Assembly (NCBI RefSeq): GCF_003461245.1 | Contig: NZ_QTWS01000001.1 | Location: 79,496-143,495 of the forward strand | Reading direction: 5' to 3' | DNA: 64,000 bases | Source of the DNA: Blautia sp. AF19-10LB | GTDB taxonomy: Bacteria > Bacillota > Clostridia > Lachnospirales > Lachnospiraceae | Shown: in pieces, positions 1 through 9,871 of the stretch | Position numbering within the stretch: position 1 is the first letter of the stretch | Layout: each line of letters starts with the position of its first letter | Notes under the pieces: model-generated | Database searches by the model: none | What the model was told of the DNA's origin: nothing | Seen by the model: the letters and a program-made list of their open reading frames with translations, nothing else | Translations under genes and position numbers: made by a program

Positions 1-474
1 CGGAGGTATCTGCGGGACAACAGCAGTATCCGTGTCAGCCGTTCGCTTCGTGACATTGCGTACAAGGCAATCTATGCCAAAGAAAGTTACATGAAAAAGA
101 ACCTGCGGGAACCGACGATCGCGGAGATCGCAGAAGAGATTGGGATTGAAAAAGAGATGATCGTGTACGCCCTCGATGCGATCCAGAACCCGGTCAGTCT
201 CTTTGAACCGGTATATTCTGAAGGGGGAGACACCCTGTATGTGATGGATCAGATCAGTGACAAGAAAAACAAAGAAGATCACTGGCTGGAAAATCTTTCG
301 CTCAGAGAGGCGATGAACCGCCTCGGGGAGAGGGAGAGACACATCATTGATATGCGGTTTTATGAGGGAAAAACGCAGATGGAAGTGGCAGAAGAGATCG
401 GGATCTCCCAGGCACAGGTCAGCCGTCTGGAAAAAACTGCCCTTCGAAATATGAGAAATTATCTTCGTCCATAA
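1..474 (+). CDS. sigG: RNA polymerase sporulation sigma factor SigG (5' truncated)
   Basis: The open frame enters from the left edge and ends at TAA 472-474, so only the C-terminal ~157 residues are visible. It begins with RRYLRDNSSIRVSRSLRDIA, the region 2-3 boundary of sigma-F/sigma-G proteins. It continues with a region 3 (REPTIAEIAEEIG) and a region 4 helix-turn-helix (EGKTQMEVAEEIGISQAQVS). The block LDAIQNPVSLFEPVY followed by DTLYVMDQISD matches SigG better than SigF. SigG directs late forespore transcription, so its presence implies a spore former. Related Firmicutes usually carry sigE/sigG elsewhere in a sporulation cluster, which would lie to the left of this window. The start is not visible. 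Confidence 0.9.
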   Translation, partial: RRYLRDNSSIRVSRSLRDIAYKAIYAKESYMKKNLREPTIAEIAEEIGIEKEMIVYALDAIQNPVSLFEPVYSEGGDTLYVMDQISDKKNKEDHWLENLSLREAMNRLGERERHIIDMRFYEGKTQMEVAEEIGISQAQVSRLEKTALRNMRNYLRP

Positions 475-508
475 CAAAAAGCTCCGGCATGAAAACCGGA
501 GCTTTTTG
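475..508. terminator. Bidirectional intrinsic terminator between sigG and gdhA
   Basis: A stem of AAAAAGCTCCGG pairs with CCGGAGCTTTTT around an 8-base loop. Both strands end in a U-run, so it can stop sigG from the left and gdhA from the right. Confidence 0.9.
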
Positions 509-539
509 AATATCAATGATTCGCAGAGGAGGAAATTAA

Positions 540-2003
<1,464 letters not shown>

Positions 2004-2051
2004 TTACTAAATTTGTATGAATATGACAATAATATCCGAAATTTTTTTATC

Positions 2052-2080
2052 TTGATAAAATGACCTGAATATGAGATTAT
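2052..2080 (+). promoter_or_regulatory. Possible alaA promoter
   Basis: TTGATA (2052-2057), a 17-base spacer and GATTAT (2075-2080) lie 41 bases upstream of the alaA start in AT-rich DNA. The -10 matches consensus at 4 of 6 positions. Confidence 0.4.
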
Positions 2081-2120
2081 AGTAAAAACTATGTAAAATC
2101 TCAGAGAGGAGTTGATAAAA

Positions 2121-3341
2121 ATGAGAACATTTGACAAATCTGCCAAGCTAGATAATGTACTGTATGATGTAAGAGGACCGGTGGTTGACGAGGCGGCGAA
2201 GATGGAGGAAGAGGGTAAGGAGATCCTGAAGCTTAATATCGGAAATCCATATCCTTTTGGTTTCTCAGCTCCTCAGGAAGTGATCCTGGACATGCTGAGT
2301 AATATCCGCACTTCACAGGGCTATTCGGATTCCAAGGGTATTTTTTCTGCCCGCAAGGCGATCATGCAGTATGCACAGCTTCGCGGGATCCCGAATGTGA
2401 CCATGAATGATATCTATACAGGAAATGGTGTCAGTGAACTTATCAGCCTGTGTATGCAGGCACTTCTGGATAATGGAGATGAGATTTTGATCCCGGCACC
2501 GGATTATCCACTGTGGACGGCGACTGCGACACTGGCAGGAGGCAAGGTCGTACATTATATCTGTGACGAGCAGTCTGACTGGTATCCAGATATCGAGGAT
2601 ATCAGAAGCAAGATCACGGACAGGACCAAAGCGATCGTTATCATCAACCCGAATAACCCGACAGGTGCTGTCTATCCGAAGGAGATCCTGGAGCAGATCG
2701 CGCAGATCGCCAGAGAGAAGGAACTGATCATTTTTTCTGATGAGATCTATGACCGTCTTGTCATGGACGGATATCAGCATACTTCGATCGCATCTCTTGC
2801 ACCGGATGTATTCTGCGTGACATTTTCCGGACTTTCCAAATCCCATATGATCGCAGGATTCCGTATCGGCTGGATGATCTTAAGCGGAGCCAAGGAGCGT
2901 GCGAAGGGTTATATAGAAGGAATCAAGATGCTTTCTTCCATGCGTCTCTGTTCCAATGTGCCGGCGCAGGCGATAGTACAGACTGCCCTTGGCGGTTACC
3001 AGAGCGTTGCAGAGTATGTGAAACCGGGCGGAAGAGTTTATGAGCAGAGAGAGTGCATTTACAATGCCTTAAAGGATATCCCGGGAATCAGCGTTGTGAA
3101 GCCGCATGCGGCATTTTATATTTTCCCGAAACTGGATGTGGAGAAATTTAATATCACGGATGACGAGCAGTTTGCACTGGATTTCCTGCATGAGAAGCAG
3201 GTGCTTCTTGTACCGGGCAAAGGCTTCAACTGGGGTGCACCGGATCATTTCCGTGTGGTTTATCTGCCGAATACAAGGCAGCTTGAGACTGCTTCACAGA
3301 AACTTAAAGAATTTTTGAGCACCTACCGTCAGGGCAGATAA
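2121..3341 (+). CDS. alaA: Alanine-forming aminotransferase (class I/II, PLP)
   Basis: A 406-residue pyridoxal-phosphate aminotransferase with strong similarity along its length to E. coli AlaA, which makes alanine from pyruvate and glutamate. Matching segments include SKLDNVLYDVRGPV-like N-terminal residues, LKLNIGNPYPFGF, QGYSDSKGIFSARKAIMQ, IVIINPNNPTGAVYPKE and SDEIYDRL. FSGLSKSHMIAGFRIGW contains the Schiff-base lysine. An in-frame TTG at 2112 exists, but AGAGAGGAG (2103-2111) is placed for the ATG at 2121 and overlaps the TTG, so ATG was chosen. It stands next to gdhA, which supplies glutamate, but on the opposite strand. Gene name rests on similarity; substrate is inferred. Confidence 0.88.
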   Translation: MRTFDKSAKLDNVLYDVRGPVVDEAAKMEEEGKEILKLNIGNPYPFGFSAPQEVILDMLSNIRTSQGYSDSKGIFSARKAIMQYAQLRGIPNVTMNDIYTGNGVSELISLCMQALLDNGDEILIPAPDYPLWTATATLAGGKVVHYICDEQSDWYPDIEDIRSKITDRTKAIVIINPNNPTGAVYPKEILEQIAQIAREKELIIFSDEIYDRLVMDGYQHTSIASLAPDVFCVTFSGLSKSHMIAGFRIGWMILSGAKERAKGYIEGIKMLSSMRLCSNVPAQAIVQTALGGYQSVAEYVKPGGRVYEQRECIYNALKDIPGISVVKPHAAFYIFPKLDVEKFNITDDEQFALDFLHEKQVLLVPGKGFNWGAPDHFRVVYLPNTRQLETASQKLKEFLSTYRQGR

Positions 3342-3426
3342 AGGAAAGCCTGGCAAAGGCAGTGTGCATTTTTGGGATAGACCAAAATGAGTTTTGATGG
3401 TATACTGTATCTACTGTGTTGTAAAC

Positions 3427-3446
3427 GATTACTGCGAACAGTAACG
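3427..3446. repeat. Small stem-loop (TTACTG/CAGTAA)
   Basis: TTACTG and CAGTAA arms flank a CGAA loop in the alaA-citrate synthase gap. A similar but longer hairpin lies at 45037-45063. Function unknown. Confidence 0.4.
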
Positions 3447-3515
3447 TAAAACTACGGTAACAACGGGGAGGGAGTTTGATCGAGAAAAAGCAAAGGACTT
3501 GAAAGGAGACTTACA

Positions 3516-4877
3516 ATGGCAGGATTTAATATGAAGGTAACACCGGAGATCGAACAGCTTACAGAGGCATGTAAGGACCACACTACGATGGATCTTTCTT
3601 TATATGGTAAGTATGATGTCAAGCGTGGTCTGCGTGATATCAATGGTAAGGGTGTTCTCGCCGGACTGACCCAGGTGTCCAATGTACAGGCGGTCAAGGT
3701 TGTAGACGGTAAGGAGGTTCCATGTGCAGGAAGCCTTTATTACAGAGGTTACAATATCAAAGATCTCACGAACGGTTTTGTCAAGGATAACCGTTTTGGT
3801 TTCGAAGAGACTACATATCTTCTTCTGTTCGGTACTCTGCCGAATGAGAAGCAGCTTGAGGATTTTAAGGAACTTCTGGCAAATCAGCGGTCACTTCCGC
3901 GAAATTTTGTCAGGGATGTCATCATGAAGGCACCGGGACGTGATATCATGAATGCTCTGTCAAGAAGTGTCCTTACTTTGTATTCTTATGACAATAATCC
4001 GGATGATATTTCCTTACCGAATGTTCTGAGACAGTGCCTGAATCTGATCAGTATTTTTCCACTGTTGTCAGTTTATGGTTATCAGGCGTATAATCATTAT
4101 GTGAGAGGCAAGAGTCTTTATATCCACAATCCGAAGAAGGAACTTTCCACAGCGGAAAATATCCTCCGTATGCTGCGCCCGGATAAGCAATACACAGATC
4201 TGGAAGCGAAGATCCTGGATCTTGCCCTGATCCTTCACATGGAGCATGGCGGTGGTAACAACTCTACATTTACCACACATGTTGTGTCTTCATCCGGAAC
4301 AGATACCTATTCCGCGATCGCGGCATCACTTGGTTCCCTCAAAGGACCAAAGCACGGCGGTGCCAACATCAAGGTTGTCCAGATGTTCCAGGATATGAAG
4401 AAGGAAGTCAAGAACTGGGAAGATGAGGATGCGGTGAGAGCATATCTCAAGCGTCTCCTTCATAAAGAAGCCTTTGATAAGAGAGGTCTGATCTATGGTA
4501 TGGGTCATGCGATCTATTCTGTTTCCGATCCGAGAGCAGAAGTCCTTCGAGGTTTTGTAGAAAGCCTCGCGAAAGAAAAGGGACGCATGAAGGATTACAG
4601 ACTGTACTCCATGGTTGAGTGGATGGCTCCTGAAGTTATCGCAGAGGAACGACGCATCTACAAGGGTGTCAGCGCGAACGTGGACTTTTACAGCGGCTTT
4701 GTATACAGCATGCTGGATCTGCCGCTTGAGCTGTACACACCAATGTTTGCGGTTGCCCGTATCGTAGGATGGAGCGCGCATCGTATGGAAGAGCTGATCA
4801 ATACAGACAAGATCATCCGTCCTGCATACAAGAACGTGCTTCCGGCAGCGGAGTATGTACCGCTTAAAGAAAGATAG
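3516..4877 (+). CDS. gltA: Citrate synthase
   Basis: A 453-residue citrate synthase condensing acetyl-CoA with oxaloacetate, here probably feeding 2-oxoglutarate and glutamate synthesis rather than a full cycle. Catalytic regions are visible: HMEHGGGNNSTFTTHVVSSS, KHGGANIKVVQMF, YGMGHAIYSVSDPRAEVL with the second histidine, and VDFYSGFVYSMLDLP with the aspartate. The longer N-terminus (MAGFNMKVTPEIEQLTEACK) is typical of Clostridia. AAAGGAGACTTACA precedes the ATG. It sits between alaA and yqeG-aroK, with 13 bases to the latter start, so it probably heads that operon. 2-Methylcitrate synthase is a possible alternative, but no methylcitrate genes are nearby. Confidence 0.9.
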   Translation: MAGFNMKVTPEIEQLTEACKDHTTMDLSLYGKYDVKRGLRDINGKGVLAGLTQVSNVQAVKVVDGKEVPCAGSLYYRGYNIKDLTNGFVKDNRFGFEETTYLLLFGTLPNEKQLEDFKELLANQRSLPRNFVRDVIMKAPGRDIMNALSRSVLTLYSYDNNPDDISLPNVLRQCLNLISIFPLLSVYGYQAYNHYVRGKSLYIHNPKKELSTAENILRMLRPDKQYTDLEAKILDLALILHMEHGGGNNSTFTTHVVSSSGTDTYSAIAASLGSLKGPKHGGANIKVVQMFQDMKKEVKNWEDEDAVRAYLKRLLHKEAFDKRGLIYGMGHAIYSVSDPRAEVLRGFVESLAKEKGRMKDYRLYSMVEWMAPEVIAEERRIYKGVSANVDFYSGFVYSMLDLPLELYTPMFAVARIVGWSAHRMEELINTDKIIRPAYKNVLPAAEYVPLKER

Positions 4878-4890
4878 ACAGGAGAAGAAA

Positions 4891-5394
4891 ATGTTTCGAT
4901 GTTTTTTTCCGGATGAATATGTGGATTCCACATATGTGATCGATTTTGAAAAACTGTATCAGGAAGGATACAGAGGTTTGATCTTTGATATTGATAATAC
5001 ACTTGTGCCGCATGGGGCACCGGCAGATACACGTGCGATCGCACTGTTTCGGCGTCTTAAGAAGCTGGGATTTGGCTGCTGCCTTTTATCCAACAATCAG
5101 AAGAAGAGAGTGGCTTCTTTTAATGATGCGGTCCAGGTGAATTATATTGAGAACGCACACAAGCCTTCTGTGAGAAATTATAACAGGGCAATGGAGATTC
5201 TGGGTACGAATACTGAGAATACCATTTTTATAGGAGATCAGCTTTTTACCGATGTATACGGAGCCAAGAGAGCCGGCATCCGCAATATTCTGGTCAAGCC
5301 GATCGATCCGAAAGAAGAAATCCAGATCGTGCTCAAGCGCTATCTGGAAAAAATAGTACTATACTTTTATGAGAAAGAGGAGGGGATTTCATGA
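4891..5394 (+). CDS. yqeG: YqeG-family HAD (class IIIA) phosphatase
   Basis: A 167-residue haloacid-dehalogenase phosphatase of the YqeG family. Motif I is LIFDIDNTLVPHG with both aspartates, motif II is CCLLSNNQKK, the conserved lysine is in NAHKPS, and motif III is IFIGDQLFTDVYGAKRAG. Family members are cytoplasmic with an uncertain physiological substrate. The ATG at 4891 is chosen over an in-frame ATG at 4855, inside the citrate synthase gene, because AGGAGAAG (4880-4887) precedes it correctly. Its stop overlaps the aroK start by 4 bases (ATGA), indicating translational coupling. Confidence 0.85.
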   Translation: MFRCFFPDEYVDSTYVIDFEKLYQEGYRGLIFDIDNTLVPHGAPADTRAIALFRRLKKLGFGCCLLSNNQKKRVASFNDAVQVNYIENAHKPSVRNYNRAMEILGTNTENTIFIGDQLFTDVYGAKRAGIRNILVKPIDPKEEIQIVLKRYLEKIVLYFYEKEEGIS

Positions 5395-5903
5395 ACCATG
5401 TGGTGATCATCGGGTTTATGGGTTCAGGTAAAACAAGAGTAGGAAAACAGCTGTCCAAGGATCTGGGGTTATCATTTGTCGATCTGGAGAGACTGATCAC
5501 AAGAAAGATGAACATGTCTGCCAGAGAGATCTTTCAGCGGTTTGGTGAACCGTATTACCGTGCACTGGAGACAGTTGCACTCAAACAGTTTATTCAGGAC
5601 AATGAACGCAGAGTCATTTCTCTGGGAGCAGGACTTCCGCTTCAGGAGCAGAATGAGAAATATCTCAAGGAGCTCGGCACAGTCGTTTATCTGAAGGGTT
5701 CACTGGCAACTCTCAAGAAACGTCTGGAAGGTTCCAGCAAGGATCCGATGCTTGACGGTGATGACCGCGATGAGAAGATCAAGAAGCTTCTGAAACAGAG
5801 AGATCCGGTTTATCAGAAGTTTGCAGACGTTACGGTTGTTACCGGAGAGAAGCCATTTGAAGAGCTGATCAAAGAAATTGAAGAGAAATTAGCTGCACAA
5901 TAA
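5391..5903 (+). CDS. aroK: Shikimate kinase
   Basis: A 170-residue P-loop kinase phosphorylating shikimate in aromatic amino-acid synthesis. It has Walker A GFMGSGKTRVGKQL, the FGEPYYRALE arginine segment and the lid/adenine segment KQRDPVYQKFADVTV. Two signature positions differ from textbook shikimate kinases: the DxD motif reads DLE (VDLERLI), and the GGG loop reads GAG (SLGAGLP). The fold and length fit well, so shikimate kinase remains the best call, but another small-molecule kinase role cannot be excluded. It overlaps yqeG by four bases; no other aro genes are in the window. Confidence 0.8.
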   Translation: MNHVVIIGFMGSGKTRVGKQLSKDLGLSFVDLERLITRKMNMSAREIFQRFGEPYYRALETVALKQFIQDNERRVISLGAGLPLQEQNEKYLKELGTVVYLKGSLATLKKRLEGSSKDPMLDGDDRDEKIKKLLKQRDPVYQKFADVTVVTGEKPFEELIKEIEEKLAAQ

Positions 5904-5977
5904 AAAAAGTAGTTGAAAAATCTTCATGTGTATTATAAAATAATTGATAGCGACAACATAAGAAGGAGGAAATTAAA

Positions 5978-6535
5978 ATGATTTCAGCAGGTGATTTCAG
6001 AAACGGTGTCACAATTGAAATTGAAGGAAATGTATGTCAGATCGTTGAGTTCCAGCATGTAAAACCTGGAAAGGGCGCTGCATTCGTAAGAACAAAATAT
6101 AAAAATATCATTACAGGAGCTGTACTGGAGAAATCTTTCCGTCCAACAGAGAAGTTCCCGCAGGCACGTATCGACCGTGTAGACATGAGCTATCTGTACA
6201 ACGATGGAGATCTTTACAACTTCATGAATGTTGAGACTTATGACCAGGTTGCACTTACCAAAGAGCAGGTTGGAGATTCTCTCAAATTCGTTAAGGAGAA
6301 CGAAGTTGTTAAAGTTTGCTCCTGGAACGGAAACGTATATGCAATCGAGCCGCCTCTGTTCGTAGAGCTTGAGGTTATCGAGACTGAGCCAGGATTCGCT
6401 GGAAACACAGCACAGGGTGCTACCAAACCGGCAACTGTTGAGACTGGCGCACAGGTAATGGTTCCTCTGTTTGTAAACCAGGGCGACAAACTGAAAATCG
6501 ATACAAGAACAGGTGAATATCTGTCTCGTGTATAA
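5978..6535 (+). CDS. efp: Elongation factor P
   Basis: A 185-residue three-domain EF-P that binds between the ribosomal P and E sites and rescues stalling at polyproline stretches. The domain I loop [14 protein letters not shown] carries the tip lysine (around residue 32) that is post-translationally modified in many bacteria. The end [10 protein letters not shown] is canonical. AGAAGGAGGAAATTAAA precedes the ATG. No modification enzyme gene (epmA, ymfI) is adjacent. It lies 74 bases after aroK with a possible promoter TTGAAA/TATAAA (5913-5939, 15-base spacer), and a terminator follows immediately, so it may be its own transcript. Confidence 0.97.
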   Translation: MISAGDFRNGVTIEIEGNVCQIVEFQHVKPGKGAAFVRTKYKNIITGAVLEKSFRPTEKFPQARIDRVDMSYLYNDGDLYNFMNVETYDQVALTKEQVGDSLKFVKENEVVKVCSWNGNVYAIEPPLFVELEVIETEPGFAGNTAQGATKPATVETGAQVMVPLFVNQGDKLKIDTRTGEYLSRV

Positions 6536-6551
6536 TTAATAGGAAATGATA

Positions 6552-6586
6552 GGATACCACCGGAGAGATTCGGTGGTATTTTTTTA
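6552..6586 (+). terminator. Intrinsic terminator after efp
   Basis: ATACCACCG pairs with CGGTGGTAT and is followed by a run of seven T. Confidence 0.9.
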
Positions 6587-6608
6587 TAAAAAAGGAAGAG
6601 GGTGTATT

Positions 6609-7616
6609 ATGGAATACAGAATACTTGGAAAAACAGGACTTAAGATCTCGCGTATGGGATTTGGAGGAATTCCGATCCAGAAGATTGACGAGGAAGGCAC
6701 CAGAAAACTGCTTCACGAGATGATGGAGATGGGAGTCAACTATATTGATTCTGCAAGAGGATATACCGTCAGTGAGCAGTACATCGGATATGGTCTGGAG
6801 GGAATCCGTGATAAATTTGTGCTTGCGACCAAATCCATGTCCAGAACAAAAGAAGCAATGGCAGCGGATATTGAGACAAGTCTTGGAAATTTCCGCACAG
6901 ACTATATCGACCTTTATCAGGTACACAACCCAAGCATGGAACAGCTTGATCAGGTGATCGGCGAGGGCGGTGCATTGGAAGCTCTGATGGAAGCGAAGGC
7001 AGCGGGCAAGATCGGACATATCGGACTGACTGCACATTCTACAGCTGTTTTTGAGCGTGCACTGGGACTTGACTGGGTGGAAACGATCATGTTCCCATAC
7101 AATATCGTAGAACAGCAGGGTGCAGAACTCATCCATAAATGCGCAGAGAAAAACATCGGCTTTATCGATATGAAACCATTGGCAGGCGGTGCGATCGAGG
7201 ATGCGACCCTGGCACTTCGCTATGTCTGTTCCAATCCTGATGTGACCGTCGTGATCCCGGGAATGGCAGAAGTCCGTGAACTGGAGCAGAACCTTGCCGC
7301 ATGTTCCAACACAGAACCACTCGCCGACGAAGAATTAAAAGCAATGGACAAAGTCCGCGAACAGCTCGGTACCGATTTCTGCCGCAGATGCAACTACTGC
7401 GCGCCATGTACCGTTGGAATCAACATTCCAAGCGTGTTCCTGTTCGCAGGCTACCTTCAGAGATACGACCTCGCAGACTGGGCAAAAGACCGTTACAGCA
7501 CACTGAAAGTAAAAGCTTCTGCCTGCATCGGCTGCGGCAAATGCGAGCCAAGATGCCCGTACCATCTGCCGATCCGCGAGAAACTCAAGAAGTGTGCGCA
7601 GGATATGGGAGAATAA
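6609..7616 (+). CDS. Aldo/keto reductase with C-terminal 4Fe-4S domain
   Basis: A 335-residue oxidoreductase. Residues ~1-265 form an aldo/keto reductase barrel (MEYRILGKTGLKISRMGFGG; catalytic D/Y in DSARGYTVSEQYIG, lysine in FVLATKS, histidine in YQVHN). The last ~75 residues have ferredoxin-type cysteines: CRRCNYCAPC and CIGCGKCEPRCP. This fused architecture is common in anaerobes and suggests electron exchange with iron-sulfur donors in addition to, or instead of, NAD(P)H. The ATG at 6609 follows GGAAGAGG; an in-frame upstream ATG at 6546 would place the efp terminator inside the coding region and was rejected. It is 39 bases from the nitroreductase gene, so the two probably form an operon. 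Substrate unknown. Confidence 0.87.
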   Translation: MEYRILGKTGLKISRMGFGGIPIQKIDEEGTRKLLHEMMEMGVNYIDSARGYTVSEQYIGYGLEGIRDKFVLATKSMSRTKEAMAADIETSLGNFRTDYIDLYQVHNPSMEQLDQVIGEGGALEALMEAKAAGKIGHIGLTAHSTAVFERALGLDWVETIMFPYNIVEQQGAELIHKCAEKNIGFIDMKPLAGGAIEDATLALRYVCSNPDVTVVIPGMAEVRELEQNLAACSNTEPLADEELKAMDKVREQLGTDFCRRCNYCAPCTVGINIPSVFLFAGYLQRYDLADWAKDRYSTLKVKASACIGCGKCEPRCPYHLPIREKLKKCAQDMGE

Positions 7617-7655
7617 ATCTGTTTTTTACAGAAGAAAATCAAGGGAGATACACAA

Positions 7656-8237
7656 ATGTTCAAAGATATTGTAAAAGCAAGCAGAAGCTACAGAGGTTAT
7701 GACGAATCCTATCGTTTCAGAAGAGAAGAACTGGAGGATTTCGTGGACTGTGCACGTTTTGCACCATCCAGTGTGAATGCGCAGCCGTTTCGGTATTATC
7801 TGGCGTGGGAGAAGGAGGAGGTTGACCGTATCCAGAAACTGACAAACTGGGCGAGAGCACTCCCTGAGATGCAGCTTCCACATCCGGGAAAATGCCCGAC
7901 CGGATTTATCATCATCTGTCAGGATCTGAATCTCGGAGCTTCTATCCCGAGATACCAGAAGGATGTTGGAATCGTTGCACAGACCATGCTTCTCGCAGCA
8001 GCTGAGAAAGGGCTCGGCGGTTGTATGATCGGAAATTACAATGCAGATTCCGTCAAAAAAGAACTGAGTCTGGCAGAAAATCTTGCCCCGGTACTGATCG
8101 TAGCGTTTGGCAAACCGGCAGAAGAGATCGTGATCAAAGAGATTGAGGAAGGTGAAAGTATCGCCTACTATCGCGCCGAAAACGATGTACACTACGTACC
8201 AAAACGCAAACTGTCAGATATCCTCATAAAGAAATAA
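7656..8237 (+). CDS. Nitroreductase-family flavoprotein
   Basis: A 193-residue FMN-dependent nitroreductase-fold protein. The N-terminal segment ASRSYRGYDE is the flavin phosphate-binding SRRS-like region, and FAPSSVNAQPFRYYL and GLGGCMIGNYNADSV are typical. It has no ferredoxin domain. It starts 39 bases after the aldo/keto reductase gene with AGGGAGA as ribosome site, suggesting a shared role in anaerobic reduction of aldehydes, quinones or nitro compounds. The exact substrate cannot be read from sequence. Confidence 0.85.
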   Translation: MFKDIVKASRSYRGYDESYRFRREELEDFVDCARFAPSSVNAQPFRYYLAWEKEEVDRIQKLTNWARALPEMQLPHPGKCPTGFIIICQDLNLGASIPRYQKDVGIVAQTMLLAAAEKGLGGCMIGNYNADSVKKELSLAENLAPVLIVAFGKPAEEIVIKEIEEGESIAYYRAENDVHYVPKRKLSDILIKK

Positions 8238-8255
8238 ATTACAAGAGATGAAAGA

Positions 8256-8296
8256 ATAACCCATTCCAGAGCTGCTACAGTACCGGGATGGGTTAT
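8256..8296 (+). terminator. Hairpin downstream of nitroreductase (weak terminator)
   Basis: ATAACCCATTCC pairs with GGGATGGGTTAT (12 bp, one G-U) around a 17-base loop. The tail ATTATT has only a poor U-run, so termination is likely inefficient. Confidence 0.5.
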
Positions 8297-8463
8297 ATTA
8301 TTGGAATCATTTATATCTTTGGATATAAAGTTTGTGCAGTAGTGGAGGAAGCAAGAATCCCTGAGGTTTGATTGTGGGGAATGCCAAAACAGCATTCTTT
8401 TTGAAAGATCACTGATGTAGCTTTTATACAGACCAAAAATTGACATTTTTCAAACTGTTACAT

Positions 8464-8493
8464 AAAAAACTGCCGATATAACGGCAGTTTTTT
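8464..8493. terminator. Intrinsic terminator upstream of lrgA
   Basis: AAAAAACTGCCG pairs with CGGCAGTTTTTT around an ATATA/A loop. The stretch 8297-8463 before it has no gene or signal that I recognise. Confidence 0.85.
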
Positions 8494-8507
8494 GTACTTT
8501 TTTTGAC

Positions 8508-8537
8508 TTGTTATGACAAAAAAGGATGTGCTATAAT
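8508..8537 (+). promoter_or_regulatory. lrgAB promoter
   Basis: TTGTTA (8508-8513), an 18-base spacer and an extended -10 TGCTATAAT (8529-8537) lie 34 bases before the lrgA start. Confidence 0.65.
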
Positions 8538-8570
8538 AGACAGCAGTGAATTTTTTAGGAGGCGAAAAAA

Positions 8571-8927
8571 GTGAAATATCTGAGACAGTTTGGAATCATC
8601 CTTGCTGTGACCTGTGCGGGGGAGATCATGAAGTATTTTATCCCGCTTCCGATACCGGGCAGTATCTATGGACTGATTCTGATGTTTGTGCTTCTTTTGA
8701 CAAAGGTGATCAAAGTAGAGCACGTAAAGGAGACCGGTGAATTTCTGATCGAGATCATGCCGCTTATGTTCATTCCGGCAGGCGTTGGTCTGATCACATC
8801 CTGGAGCCAGCTGCAGTCTTTTCTGGTGCCGCTCCTGGTAATCACAGTCGTATCGACGTTTGTAGTCATGATCGTTACAGGAAAGGTTACAGATTTTTTA
8901 ATATCCAGAAAAGAGGGAAAGAAGTAA
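8571..8927 (+). CDS. lrgA: CidA/LrgA family membrane protein
   Basis: A 118-residue protein with about four hydrophobic helices and the family segment IPLPIPGSIYGLILMF. LrgA/CidA proteins are holin-like inner-membrane proteins tied to murein hydrolase control, and more recently to transport of pyruvate or similar overflow metabolites. The start is GTG, supported by TAGGAGG eight bases upstream; no alternative start is as well placed. The stop is followed one base later by lrgB, so the two are cotranscribed. No LytSR-type regulator is adjacent. Confidence 0.88.
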   Translation: MKYLRQFGIILAVTCAGEIMKYFIPLPIPGSIYGLILMFVLLLTKVIKVEHVKETGEFLIEIMPLMFIPAGVGLITSWSQLQSFLVPLLVITVVSTFVVMIVTGKVTDFLISRKEGKK

Positions 8928-8928
8928 G

Positions 8929-9621
8929 ATGGACAATTTAATCATGAGTTCGGCAACGGTAGGGATCGTGATCAGCCTTCTGGCATATGAGATCGGGCTT
9001 GCAGCACAGCGTAAATGGAAGCTGGCGTTATTAAATCCGCTTCTGATCTCTATTGCGATCGTGATCGCGTTTCTGGTAGTTTTTCATGTGGATTATGAAA
9101 GCTACAATATGAGTGCAAAATACCTGAGCTACCTTCTGACACCTGCGACGGTAAGCCTGGCGATCCCTCTGTATCTGCAGCTTGATCTGCTGAAAAAGAA
9201 TATCGGGGCGATCTTTGGCGGAGTTATTTCAGGCGTTATCGCAAGTCTTGGAACGGTACTTGTAATGTCGATCGTATTCGGTCTGAGCCACAAAGAATAT
9301 GTGACCATGCTTCCGAAGTCTATTACGACAGCAATCGGTATGGGCATTTCTGAGGAGCTTGGCGGATATGTGACAATTTCTGTTGCAGTGATCATCATTA
9401 CAGGTGTTCTTGGAAACATGTTTGCAGAATACATCTGCAAACTGTTCCGCATCAAGAGTCCGATCTCCAGAGGACTTGCGATCGGTACAGCATCTCATGC
9501 GGTAGGTACAGCAAGAGCAATGGAGCTTGGAGAAGTAGAGGGAGCGATGAGCAGTCTGGCGATCGTTGTGTGCGGTCTGTGCACTGTCATTGGAGCTTCG
9601 ATCTTTTCCTATCTCTGGTAA
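8929..9621 (+). CDS. lrgB: CidB/LrgB family membrane protein
   Basis: A 230-residue polytopic membrane protein, partner of LrgA. Conserved features are [35 protein letters not shown] and [17 protein letters not shown]. LrgB homologues include a plant plastid glycolate/glycerate transporter, so transport of small organic acids is a reasonable inference. It starts one base after the lrgA stop and is followed by the repeat region 9648-9790 and a terminator. Confidence 0.9.
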   Translation: MDNLIMSSATVGIVISLLAYEIGLAAQRKWKLALLNPLLISIAIVIAFLVVFHVDYESYNMSAKYLSYLLTPATVSLAIPLYLQLDLLKKNIGAIFGGVISGVIASLGTVLVMSIVFGLSHKEYVTMLPKSITTAIGMGISEELGGYVTISVAVIIITGVLGNMFAEYICKLFRIKSPISRGLAIGTASHAVGTARAMELGEVEGAMSSLAIVVCGLCTVIGASIFSYLW

Positions 9622-9647
9622 AATAAAAAGTAAAAGACATCGTAACT

Positions 9648-9790
9648 GTTCAGTATCCTCACAGTTACGAGTCAAAATGAATTCCAAATCACCTTCGGTG
9701 ATGGCATTTTGACTTGTATGTCTCGGGATTTTGGCAAAAACATGCCAAAACACCTCGCGGGATATTACCTACTGAATAGTTTCAAGACAT
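9648..9790. repeat. Structured intergenic repeat, copy A
   Basis: Nested inverted repeats fill this gap: CGTAACTGT/ACAGTTACG, GTCAAAATG/CATTTTGAC with an inner ATCACC/GGTGAT hairpin, and TTTTGGCA/TGCCAAAA. The 49 bases at 9722-9770 recur on the opposite strand at 54359-54407 with 43 of 49 positions identical, so at least this part belongs to a dispersed family. No coding potential is visible. Confidence 0.7.
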
Positions 9791-9791
9791 C

Positions 9792-9844
9792 AAAAAAAGA
9801 AACCGTGGAATCCAGTTAAAAAGGATTCTGCGGTTTCTTTTTTT
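9792..9844. terminator. Bidirectional terminator between lrgB and putP
   Basis: AAAAAAAGAAACCG(T)GGAATCC pairs with GGATTC(T)GCGGTTTCTTTTTTT, with U-runs on both strands at the convergent ends of lrgB and putP. Confidence 0.88.
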
Positions 9845-9871
9845 GTTGTTTTGAAATGATTGCTGAAATTT

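Noticed and set aside
3372..3406. Promoter TTGGGA / TATACT before citrate synthase
   Set aside because: The spacer would be 23 bases and no better -35 lies at 16-18 bases from the TATACT.
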